Below, in pieces: positions 1-5,805 of a DNA stretch of 10,662 nt (position 1 is the stretch's first letter; the number at the start of each line of letters is the position of its first letter). The stretch is from an uncultured Campylobacter sp. (GTDB lineage Bacteria; Campylobacterota; Campylobacteria; Campylobacterales; Campylobacteraceae): NCBI RefSeq assembly GCF_937996225.1, contig NZ_CALKTC010000016.1:1-10662 (forward strand). Reading direction: 5' to 3'. Below the pieces are notes generated by a model that worked only from the letters and a program-made list of their open reading frames with translations, ran no database searches and was not told where the DNA came from. Both the position numbers and the translations under genes were made by a program.

Positions 1-380
1 CATATTTTATATTTTGTTTCAAATGTTTCTGATTTTTCTTGAACTTTTCATTTTAGTTGTTCAAGTTCAGCTCAAGAAACAGGAACTGGGATATTTCAAG
101 CTCATAAAAATCAAGTTACATTTGGAGTGTTTCTGACTATATACCAACTTTCGTTTGTAACAACCATATTTACAAGTATGTAACCTGGAAGTAAATTTCT
201 TTGTTTTTTTACTTTTTGTCATCCAGATCTGACAGAAACTACATCATGAGTAGGAACATAAACATCAATTATGTAGTCTTCCATTGCTAAACTTTCTCTT
301 CTTTGAAAAAGTGATCTTTTAACATTTTCTTCTGTTCAAGAAATAACTTGGATAACATACCATTCTGCTTTTTTTGACAT
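1..380 (-). CDS. nusG: Transcription termination/antitermination protein NusG, 3'-truncated by the window edge, TGA read as glycine
   Basis: NusG binds RNA polymerase and Rho and couples transcription to translation. Read from the ATG at 380-378, 126 codons are visible, covering the N-terminal NGN domain; the linker and KOW domain lie beyond base 1. Family landmarks are the WYVIQV start (W7), VPTHDVVSVR (42-51), the LLPGYILV core strand (63-70) and ESWYIVRNTP (77-86). TGA occurs in frame at codons 15, 54, 90, 93, 95, 103 and 111. At 15 (VIS-TGA-TEE), 54 (RSG-TGA-QK) and 90/93 (VT-TGA-FL-TGA) other NusG proteins have glycine, so the gene is intact under code 25 and broken under code 11. The conserved tryptophans W7 and W79 use TGG, which argues against the mycoplasma code. 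It lies 18 bases downstream of secE, the classic secE-nusG order. No clear Shine-Dalgarno sequence is visible. Confidence 0.93.
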
Positions 381-398
381 AATCTAAAAAGATAATAA

Positions 399-608
399 TT
401 AAGAAACAAAATTTTTCAAATAAAGTAAACCTTCTGAAAATATAGTTGAGAAAATAAATAAATAAATCCCGAAAAGTAGCAAAGTTATTACAACAATTAA
501 AAAATACTTTGTTGTGTCTTCTTTTGTTGGCCAAACTACATGTCTCAGTTCTCTAATAGAGGCTTTTATAAAATTCATAAATAAAAATTTAAAAAATATT
601 TTTTTCAT
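399..608 (-). CDS. secE: Preprotein translocase subunit SecE
   Basis: SecE is the small essential subunit of the SecYEG translocon in the inner membrane and clamps SecY. From the ATG at 608-606 the protein is 69 residues. A basic N-terminus leads into the signature amphipathic stretch IRELRHVVWPTKED, where the VxWPT(K/R)E box is diagnostic. One long membrane segment follows (YFLIVVITLLLFGIYLFIF). The single-span form is usual outside the Enterobacteria. It ends at TAA and contains no in-frame TGA. The start is uncertain: an internal ATG at 578-576 (MNFIKASIREL) would give 59 residues and a conventional SecE N-terminus, and neither ATG has a Shine-Dalgarno sequence. It is first in a two-gene unit with nusG, as in most bacteria. 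Confidence 0.9.
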   Translation of the reverse strand: MKKIFFKFLFMNFIKASIRELRHVVWPTKEDTTKYFLIVVITLLLFGIYLFIFSTIFSEGLLYLKNFVS

Positions 609-615
609 TAAAAAA

Positions 616-640
616 TGTTGCAATATAATATCTTGCAACA
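616..640 (-). promoter_or_regulatory. Leader hairpin with T-run just before the secE start (attenuator-like)
   Basis: TGTTGCAA (616-623) and TTGCAACA (633-640) form a perfect 8-bp inverted repeat with a 9-base AT loop. On the minus strand it is followed directly by TTTTTT and then the secE ATG (608). It would lie in the 5' leader, in the ribosome-binding zone. The shape is that of a weak intrinsic terminator or translation-blocking stem, but with only three G/C pairs per arm it is weak. No gene upstream needs terminating here, so a leader role is more likely than end-of-gene termination. Confidence 0.4.
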
Positions 641-652
641 CTTGTCAAGCAC

Positions 653-680
653 ATTATAACAAATATTTTTCAAAAAGCAA
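653..680 (-). promoter_or_regulatory. Probable sigma70-type promoter of secE-nusG
   Basis: On the minus strand a perfect TATAAT (658-653) lies 16 bases after TTGCTT (680-675). A start near 646 would give a leader of about 38 bases before the secE ATG at 608. A TTGACA word at 648-643 has only imperfect -10 partners at poorer spacing (12 to 15 bases). Sequence pattern only. Confidence 0.5.
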
Positions 681-853
681 TACTTTTTTTGCTTTTTTGC
701 TAATTTTGTATTAAAATAATTATAATATCAAATAATGTCTTTGTTATGCCTTATTTAATTATTATCATTATTATAATATTTTTAATAATATGATTTTATC
801 TTTCTTTTGTTATAGCCTTTAGGCTTAAATTAAATAAATTGGAAGAGATTTTA

Positions 854-1228
854 ATGTCACTTTTTAAAAAAAGAAATTACAAAATTGTTTCGCTTTATTA
901 TGCAACAGATGATTTTCTAAGCAAACACAATGAAGTTTTTGCAGAATATGTGGAATTAAAGGAAAAAGATTTTAAAGAGAGTTCTCTAAATTATAATATT
1001 GAAAATAAACTTAGTACTTATAAAATGCTTCATAATGAGATAAACTTTATTTTTAAAATTTGTGAATTAAATGAAAAACTAAAACTTACTCCAAAATATA
1101 ATTACATAAAACATGATATTTTAGCAGAAAGTGATAATGTTTGAAAAAAATATGCTTTTTACAAAGAAATAATGAGAAAATATAAGTTCCATCACAAAAT
1201 TTCAAAATTTTTCATTGATTTTAGTTAA
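854..1228 (+). CDS. Hypothetical protein of a code-25 bacterium, one in-frame TGA
   Basis: I do not recognise this protein. The ATG at 854 follows a good ribosome site (GGAAGAG, 841-847, 6 bases away), which is preferred over the in-frame TTG at 839. Under the standard code it would stop at TGA 1142-1144 after 96 residues. With TGA as glycine it continues to TAA 1226-1228, giving 124 residues. It is Lys/Glu/Asn/Tyr-rich, probably mostly helical (VELKEKDFKESSL, NEINFIFKICELNEKLKL), with no signal peptide or membrane span. The last 15 or so residues (HHKISKFFIDFS) are uncertain because the junction with Campylobacter DNA lies at or just before the stop, so the native C-terminus may be missing. 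It is divergent from secE-nusG. Confidence 0.65.
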
Positions 1229-1232
1229 TCTT
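1205..1232. other. Junction between the code-25 AT-rich segment and the Campylobacter-like segment
   Basis: To the left, genes use TGA as a sense codon and spacers are almost pure A/T. To the right, minus-strand genes use TGA as a stop (dut and the LOG gene both end in TGA) and GC rises sharply. The EI24 gene is intact to its TAA at 1234-1232, so the join lies just left of that codon. No repeat, att-like site or transposase is visible at the join. Confidence 0.6.
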
Positions 1233-1972
1233 TAGCGATTTTTATTGCGGGCGCTTTCGTCTATCAGCACTACGTGCGTCAAAAAGATGATGAAAAATAG
1301 CTGGAAAAATAATCCTACCAGCGGGATTAAACACAGCAGATAAAAAATAAAAGCGCTTAGGGCAAATTTATATCCGCCACCCATTTTATAAGAGCGCTCG
1401 AAGCTTTTCGCGCTTAACGCATTTGAAGCGACGTCGATTAGAACCAGCTTGTAATAGATATAAAAAAACGGCACGTTGATTATGAATAAATTTATTACCG
1501 GTACGAACAAAAGCACCGAACAGATAAATAAAATCGCTAAAAATTTTAAAATTTCAAGGCTCATCAGCTTCAGTACTCGCGCCGTGCTCGCTTCATCCGC
1601 GCGGATTAGGTGGTAGTGGCGGGCGTTGATCTCTTTAGTGACTGCGGGCGTCAAAAAGGCCGCGATGATAAGCGCACAAAACACGCTAAGCATCAGTACC
1701 GCAAAGCTGGCAAACACCGAAAAAATCGCGCCGATAATCCACTTCGTAGCAGCAAAACTTAGAATTTTTGCAATTATTGGGAAGCGCTGCTCGTCCAAGA
1801 AGCTAAAATCGCCGCTTTGCGCGCCCTGCGAAAGCGCGTCAAAAAGCTCTTTACCGCCGAAAAACGCGAGCGTGCCTAAGATTATGAGCGAGCACACAAG
1901 CGGTAGTAGCGAGAGCAAAATAAACTTGCGCGTAAAAAAATCCTGCTCTGCTAAATTAAAAATTCTACCCAT
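1232..1972 (-). CDS. EI24/CysZ-family integral membrane protein
   Basis: The 246-residue polytopic inner-membrane protein looks like the EI24 family, which includes the sulfate permease CysZ. Hydrophobic blocks lie at about 17-38, 78-108, 140-180 (long, probably two spans or re-entrant) and 202-236. A characteristic motif is the AAFLTPAVTKEINARHY turn (104-120) after the second block; the VLIDVASNALSAKSFERSYK stretch follows the third. The start is supported by AGGAGC (1982-1977), 4 bases before the ATG. Sulfate transport is documented for CysZ of gamma-proteobacteria; for Campylobacter homologues it is only an inference, and no cysteine-biosynthesis gene is adjacent. A TAAAAT -10 word at 1997-1992 could serve it. 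Confidence 0.8.
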   Translation of the reverse strand: MGRIFNLAEQDFFTRKFILLSLLPLVCSLIILGTLAFFGGKELFDALSQGAQSGDFSFLDEQRFPIIAKILSFAATKWIIGAIFSVFASFAVLMLSVFCALIIAAFLTPAVTKEINARHYHLIRADEASTARVLKLMSLEILKFLAILFICSVLLFVPVINLFIINVPFFYIYYKLVLIDVASNALSAKSFERSYKMGGGYKFALSAFIFYLLCLIPLVGLFFQLFFIIFLTHVVLIDESARNKNR

Positions 1973-2388
1973 GTATGCTCCTATTTGCGTTATTTTAGCG
2001 ACTTTTGCGATGGAATTTGAGCTTAGTTTATTTTAACTGCCGCACCGCGCCTCATTGATCCGCTCGCTTGGCTCATTCGCTTTTTTTAACCGGCTCATCT
2101 TGCATTATAATACGAAATTTATGCTTTGATTACCCGCCCGCGTTTAATCTGCTTGTTTATCGTGCGTAAAAAAGAGGCCAGATCTAGCTATGTTTTTACC
2201 TGTTGCGAATATTTATTTGCTTGCTGCGCGGAATTTTGCTACTTGTATGCAAGCAAAGCATTACGTAAAATTTCAGGCTCAAAATTGCAGAATTTCAAAT
2301 CAAAGCCCTTTTTTAAAATTCGCATGCCGAAATTTTATAGATGGAATTTTAAAATCTTAAAGATAAATCTCGCGCGCAAATCCAGACT
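1973..2388. other. 416-bp gene-free spacer with a plus-strand TATAAT
   Basis: No convincing gene is present. A 93-codon plus-strand ORF from a TTG at 2126 has no ribosome site, overlaps the 3' end of dut and resembles no family. A TATAAT at 2106-2111 could be a -10 box for a short plus-strand transcript, but no product is evident. The right half carries AAATTTTA-type words common in Campylobacter spacers. Confidence 0.5.
1992..1997 (-). promoter_or_regulatory. Possible -10 element for the EI24-family gene
   Basis: The minus strand reads GCTAAAAT, close to the Campylobacter sigma70 -10 consensus, 19 bases before the ATG at 1972. The same word precedes the cupin gene in this window. The distance to the start is short, so a second TAAAAT near 2036-2029 is an alternative. 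Confidence 0.3.
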
Positions 2389-3078
2389 TCACCTCGTCGC
2401 GTCGTAGATCTTTTGCAATTGCTCGTAAATTTCGTTTGCGCTTACTGTGCCTTTTGATAGCACCTCGATTAGCACCTCGTTATCTTCAAGGTCTCCCCAG
2501 ATTTTGCGGTAGCTACCCTCTTTATAACCGTGGTCTTGGCGGAATTTATTTAGCACGTTTTTACCGATATATTTGGCAAAAAGAATGTCTAAGCTCACGC
2601 CACATTTAATCGCCACGCGAAAAAAATCGGTCAGCAGCTCGCCGATTTGCAGCTCAAAGCCGCTCGTTTCGTGGATTATGAGCTCGATGTCGTTTACGAT
2701 TTCGTAGATGCTGTATTCGCGCACATCGTAGGCGTAGGAGCTAAACTCCGCAAATCCGCTTACTGCCGTGACGTCGCTTACGATGTGGTCGATGTCTTTG
2801 CCGCCGTAATATTGCTCTAAAATATAGCTCATTACGAAGTGCCAAATATCAACGATCTCGATAACGATATTATTCACGTCCGGCGCTGCAGAGATATTTT
2901 TCCAATGCTTCCACGCAAAGCTATCGATGAGCTCTGCACATTCCATGTAAATGCAGCGCTTCCAGTTGATAAGTTTGCCGTTTTTTGTATAGCCGTCCTC
3001 CCAGCCCACGCCATTTGTTTCGTCGTTTAGGGCTTGCTGCATCAAAAACATCTCTTTTACTTTTTTATAATTTTCCAT
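2389..3078 (-). CDS. dut: Dimeric dUTP diphosphatase (dUTPase_2 family)
   Basis: It hydrolyses dUTP (and in this family often dUDP) to dUMP, keeping uracil out of DNA and feeding thymidylate synthesis. The 229-residue protein belongs to the all-alpha, NTP-pyrophosphatase-like dimeric family used by Campylobacter, not the trimeric beta form. The metal-binding ExxE...ExxD pattern is visible: MECAELIDSFAWKHWK (45-60, E46/E49) and EIVDIWHF (74-81, E74/D77). The C-terminal nucleotide-binding motif KFRQDHGYKEGSYRKIW (178-194) is also intact. AGGAGA (3090-3085) precedes the ATG at good spacing. It is divergent from the YhbP-like gene and shares an 80-bp promoter region with it. Confidence 0.93.
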   Translation of the reverse strand: MENYKKVKEMFLMQQALNDETNGVGWEDGYTKNGKLINWKRCIYMECAELIDSFAWKHWKNISAAPDVNNIVIEIVDIWHFVMSYILEQYYGGKDIDHIVSDVTAVSGFAEFSSYAYDVREYSIYEIVNDIELIIHETSGFELQIGELLTDFFRVAIKCGVSLDILFAKYIGKNVLNKFRQDHGYKEGSYRKIWGDLEDNEVLIEVLSKGTVSANEIYEQLQKIYDATR

Positions 3079-3104
3079 AAAAATTCTCCTAATTTTGGCT
3101 CGCG

Positions 3105-3110
3105 ATTATA
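3105..3110 (-). promoter_or_regulatory. -10 element of dut
   Basis: Perfect TATAAT on the minus strand (3110-3105), preceded by GC, 26 bases upstream of the dut ATG. It is back to back with the plus-strand TATAAT at 3132-3137. Confidence 0.55.
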
Positions 3111-3131
3111 GCTAATAAAAGAAAATCATTG

Positions 3132-3137
3132 TATAAT
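3132..3137 (+). promoter_or_regulatory. -10 element of the YhbP-like gene
   Basis: The extended form TTGTATAAT ends at 3137, 21 bases before the ATG. The leader would be very short and carries AAGGAGG at 3146-3152, a near-perfect ribosome site. Confidence 0.55.
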
Positions 3138-3158
3138 CTAGCAAAAAGGAGGCTTAAA

Positions 3159-3572
3159 ATGTGTGCCGCTCAGGATAAATTCGACGAGTTTTTAGGCAGG
3201 ATGAAACTTCTATCTCTCGGAGTTTTGCGCAATAATCTGCCATATTGCTGCAGTGCATTTTATGCCTACGATCCGCAAAATAAGGAGCTCATCATCGCAA
3301 GCGCGAACGACTCCGAGCATATCAAAGCAGTCTTTGCCAACCGCGGAGTTGCGGCTACAGTCGCACTGGATACGAAATTTGTAGGTAGGATCAAAGGCGT
3401 GCAGATTTGCGGCCATATCCGTAGCGCGGATGAGCGCGAAACCTCGCTATATCTTAAGCGCTTCCCGTTTGCGCGCGCGATGGAGACCGATTTTTTTACA
3501 ATCAGAATCGATTGGATGAAAATGACCGATAATACCCTAACTTTCGGCAAAAAGCTAATTTGGGAACGCTAG
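3159..3572 (+). CDS. YhbP/UPF0306-like split-barrel (PNPOx-type) protein
   Basis: The 137-residue protein resembles the YhbP/UPF0306 group, which adopts the FMN-binding split-barrel fold of pyridoxamine-phosphate oxidase; a biochemical role is not established. Supporting pattern: CSAFYAYDPQNKELIIASAN (beta strands, about 30-49), the conserved polar turn SEHIKAV, AATVALDTKFVGRIKGVQIC (second barrel half), then the helix with SLYLKRFPFA and the terminal strand. I chose the ATG at 3159 because AAGGAGG lies 6 bases upstream; an in-frame start at 3129 lies upstream of the -10 box. FMN binding cannot be judged from sequence. It is a single-gene unit divergent from dut. Confidence 0.72.
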   Translation: MCAAQDKFDEFLGRMKLLSLGVLRNNLPYCCSAFYAYDPQNKELIIASANDSEHIKAVFANRGVAATVALDTKFVGRIKGVQICGHIRSADERETSLYLKRFPFARAMETDFFTIRIDWMKMTDNTLTFGKKLIWER

Positions 3573-3894
3573 TTCGCTAAGAATATCGTCTATTTATATT
3601 TTGCGAAATTTTAAACCTGCAAGGCTTAAAATTTATCTGGTAAAATTTTTAAAACTTGCATAAATTCTATCTTGTCTATTTTTCAAAGAATTTCACTATT
3701 AGACCCGCTTTAAAATTTTCGCTCGGTTGGTTTTTTGAATTTTACAGCATGGAATTTAGCGTAAAATTTCATCTTGCAAGCGGGGATTATCGCAAATTTT
3801 ATTCCCTTAAAAGCGGAGCCTGCCGCGTAGAATTTCGCTTGAAAATTTTAAAATTCTAAAATTTTGCTTTTCAAATTTAGTCTGGCGCTCAAGC
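3573..3894. other. 322-bp AT-word-rich spacer without a gene
   Basis: Repeated AAATTTTAAAATT-like words dominate, for example near 3605-3655 and 3840-3880. The 67-codon ORF at 3656-3859 is made largely of these words translated as Lys-Phe pairs and lacks a ribosome site, so it is not called. It lies between convergent genes. No strong terminator hairpin is seen; a TTCGC/GCGAA pair after 3572 has a long loop. Confidence 0.55.
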
Positions 3895-4104
3895 TTAGCT
3901 CTGCCGCTTTCTGATTTCGCTTACTAGCCGCCCGCCGATCGCATAGTTGTCAGTGGATATTTCGTCTATCGTAACGACCGTAGTTTTCTCGCCCCTGCCC
4001 AGCACGGCTACCAGGGCATCGGTTAGGTCTTTTACGAGCCTTGCTTTTTGTTCACGACTTAAGCCGCCGCGCTCTTTGGTGATTTTGACGTTTATGTAGG
4101 GCAT
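3895..4104 (-). CDS. 4-oxalocrotonate tautomerase family protein (DmpI-like)
   Basis: The 69-residue member of the tautomerase superfamily starts MPYINVKITKERGG, so after removal of Met the N-terminal Pro is the catalytic base. TTVVTIDEISTDNYAIGGRLVSEIR (41-65) matches the beta-strand and GG-turn region of DmpI-type enzymes, which occur in Helicobacter and Campylobacter. Such proteins catalyse keto-enol tautomerisation in vitro; the physiological substrate in epsilonproteobacteria is unknown and no meta-cleavage pathway genes are nearby. AAGGAG (4115-4110) precedes the ATG. It is divergent from luxS across a 106-bp gap. Confidence 0.9.
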   Translation of the reverse strand: MPYINVKITKERGGLSREQKARLVKDLTDALVAVLGRGEKTTVVTIDEISTDNYAIGGRLVSEIRKRQS

Positions 4105-4176
4105 TAATTCTCCTTAAAATAAACGTAATTGTAACTAAAATTTCGTCTGTGCGCCTGAAAGTGCGGAATTTTATGT

Positions 4177-4182
4177 TAAAAT
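4177..4182 (+). promoter_or_regulatory. Probable -10 element of luxS
   Basis: TATGTTAAAAT ends at 4182, 28 bases before the luxS ATG, and fits the Campylobacter sigma70 extended -10 pattern. No -35 box stands out, as is normal in this genus. Confidence 0.4.
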
Positions 4183-4210
4183 CGCCGTGATCTAAATTTA
4201 AGGAGAAAAT

Positions 4211-4714
4211 ATGCCATTGTTAGATAGTTTTAAGGTCGATCATACCCGCATGAATGCCCCAGGCGTGCGGCTCGCAAAGAGCATGCGCACCAAAAGCGGC
4301 GATAAGATCAGCGTCTATGATCTGCGGTTTTGCCGTCCGAATTTAGAGATCATGAGCGAGCGCGGTACCCACACGCTGGAGCATCTTTTCGCTGGCTTCA
4401 TGCGCGAGCACCTAAATAGCGCAGACGTCGAGATCATCGATATTTCGCCGATGGGGTGCCGCACGGGCTTTTATATGAGCGTGATCGGCGCGCCCAGCGA
4501 GAGCGCCGTCGCGGCGGCGTGGAGCGCGAGCATGAAGGATATTTTGGGCGTGGGCTCTCAAAAGGATATCCCCGAGCTGAATAAATTTCAGTGCGGCACC
4601 TTCGCGATGCACTCGCTAGCTGAAGCTAAACAGATCGCGCAAAACGTGCTAAATAAGGGTATCGGCGTAATCAAAAACGACGAGATTGCGCTGGATCCAA
4701 GCAAGATAAAATAG
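4211..4714 (+). CDS. luxS: S-ribosylhomocysteine lyase LuxS
   Basis: LuxS cleaves S-ribosylhomocysteine to homocysteine and DPD, the precursor of autoinducer-2, completing cytosolic recycling of S-adenosylhomocysteine. At 167 residues it has normal length with all active-site features: the metal ligands H54 and H58 in HTLEH, catalytic E57, the catalytic cysteine C83 in SPMGCRTGFYM, and the third metal ligand C128 in QCGTFAMHS. The N-terminus (MPLLDSFKVDHT) is canonical, and AAGGAG (4200-4204 region) sits 6 bases before the ATG. It is a single gene with its own promoter and a hairpin terminator. No pfs or methionine gene is adjacent. Confidence 0.97.
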   Translation: MPLLDSFKVDHTRMNAPGVRLAKSMRTKSGDKISVYDLRFCRPNLEIMSERGTHTLEHLFAGFMREHLNSADVEIIDISPMGCRTGFYMSVIGAPSESAVAAAWSASMKDILGVGSQKDIPELNKFQCGTFAMHSLAEAKQIAQNVLNKGIGVIKNDEIALDPSKIK

Positions 4715-4725
4715 TTTTGAAATTT

Positions 4726-4758
4726 AAGAGATAGCGCAAAATTCTAACGCTATCTCTT
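4726..4758 (+). terminator. Terminator hairpin after luxS
   Basis: AAGAGATAGCG (4726-4736) pairs perfectly with CGCTATCTCTT (4748-4758), an 11-bp stem with an 11-base loop, starting 12 bases after the luxS stop. The T-run is short, so termination may be partly Rho-assisted. Confidence 0.65.
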
Positions 4759-5303
4759 TGAACTCCCGCTCGGCTCGTGATCAGTATGTTACGCGCTATA
4801 AAAACATTATCGTAAAATGTGCAAAAATTCGAGGTGCAAAAATGCGTATCTGCTAAAACAAGCCGGAGGTAGTAGCATCTATTTATAAGCCGATTTAGCT
4901 TTATAAACCGACTTGGCGCTTGCCGTAAAGTCTGCGCCACGCGAGGTTTTTGATAAAAGCTACGATTTGGCTTTAAGCTGGGTGGTAAAAGCGCGCAAGC
5001 AAAGCTCATATCAAATTTAATAAATTTATCTCGTAGGCCGGCTTTAAATTTATAAGAATTTTTAAAATTTCGTCTTAAATTAAAGCCGAAATTCTATCCG
5101 CAAATACCCTGCTTATGCGTCTTCTTACTTTTAGATGCGATCTTCAATCCTCCAAAAAAATCGCACAGTAAAATGTGAATTTAAAATTTTTATTTAAGGT
5201 TACGTTGCGAGTTTGGCGCTTGAAATTTCACTTTCGCTGCACGAAAAGAATGCTAAAATTCCGCCGAAACCGCGCCGGATGCGGTGAACTTAAAGGAGCG
5301 AAA
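4759..5303. other. Gene-free spacer between luxS and the cupin gene, with repeats
   Basis: I see no supported gene. The 112-codon minus-strand ORF at 5009-4671 overlaps luxS, has no ribosome site and resembles nothing. The spacer contains an imperfect direct repeat, TTTATAAGCCGATTT (4882-4896) and TTTATAAACCGACTT (4900-4914), 13 of 15 identical. It also contains the inverted repeat CGGCTTTAA/TTAAAGCCG (5039-5047, 5080-5088). AT words of the AAATTTTAAAATT type recur. The 5175 extension of the cupin ORF lies here and is rejected because the promoter and ribosome site are downstream of it. Confidence 0.5.
5254..5259 (+). promoter_or_regulatory. Probable -10 element of the cupin gene
   Basis: AATGCTAAAAT ends at 5259, 44 bases before the ATG. 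It is nearly identical in form to the luxS -10 region. Confidence 0.4.
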
Positions 5304-5642
5304 ATGCAAAGAATTTTTCATATAAAAGATGCTATTTGTAGCGACGAGCGAGCCGTAAAAACGACATTTTTTACTACGGAGGTCACTTGCGGCGCGGTTT
5401 GGATCGTCAAACGCGGCCAGGTCGTAGCGCCGCATATTCACCCAGACGGAGATGACGTGTGGATCTGCTTAAGCGGACGCGGCGTGTTTTATCCGAGCAA
5501 GGGCGAGGAGGTGCCGATCTGTGCGGGCGATCTAATCATTTCCAAAAGCGGAGAGTGCCACGGTATGAAAAATACGGGCGATGAGGATTTTGTGTTTGCA
5601 AGCGTTACGGCGCCGATTCTGTGCGGCTACGAAGCGATTTGA
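5304..5642 (+). CDS. Small single-domain cupin protein
   Basis: The 112-residue protein forms a single cupin barrel. Motif 1 is partly visible: G38, then PHIHPDGDDVW (43-53) and LSGRG (56-60). H44 and H46 are the expected metal ligands, but the usual glutamate is replaced by an aspartate (D50 or D51). Motif 2 is GDLIISKSGECHGMKN (75-90), with H86 as third ligand. This suggests a metal-binding cupin, but the substrate cannot be deduced. AAAGGAG (5292-5298) before the ATG fixes the start. Flanked by long spacers, it appears to be a one-gene unit. Confidence 0.85.
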   Translation: MQRIFHIKDAICSDERAVKTTFFTTEVTCGAVWIVKRGQVVAPHIHPDGDDVWICLSGRGVFYPSKGEEVPICAGDLIISKSGECHGMKNTGDEDFVFASVTAPILCGYEAI

Positions 5643-5753
5643 ATTAAAATTTGCCAGAGATTTTGTGGTATTCGCAAAATAAATTAGCGCCGCAAAGAGT
5701 TGAATCAGAATTTGTCCGTAGCGTTAAATTTCATAAATTTAGTCGCGCTTTTG

Positions 5754-5759
5754 TACAAT
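5754..5759 (+). promoter_or_regulatory. Probable -10 element of the DKNYY-type gene
   Basis: TTTTGTACAAT ends at 5759, 46 bases before the ATG at 5806. Confidence 0.35.
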
Positions 5760-5805
5760 TTCAAGTGCCGCGCAATCTGCGGCGAGATTAAATTTGAGGC
5801 AAAAG

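Noticed and set aside
1..380. nusG as a pseudogene full of stops, or as mycoplasma DNA with TGA=Trp
   Set aside because: TGA falls on conserved glycines while conserved tryptophans use TGG; every other residue in the frame is NusG-like.
1..1228. Horizontal transfer of the AT-rich segment into Campylobacter
   Set aside because: It carries essential core genes that need another genetic code and shows no mobility genes or att sites; an assembly chimera is simpler.
2126..2407. 93-codon plus-strand ORF, Cys-rich
   Set aside because: TTG start without ribosome site, overlaps the dut 3' end, no family resemblance, and Lys/Phe content arises from AAATTT words.
3656..3859. 67-codon plus-strand ORF
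   Set aside because: No ribosome site; composition is that of the repeated AT spacer words.
4671..5009. 112-codon minus-strand ORF after luxS
   Set aside because: Overlaps luxS and its terminator, no ribosome site, and unrelated to anything I recognise.
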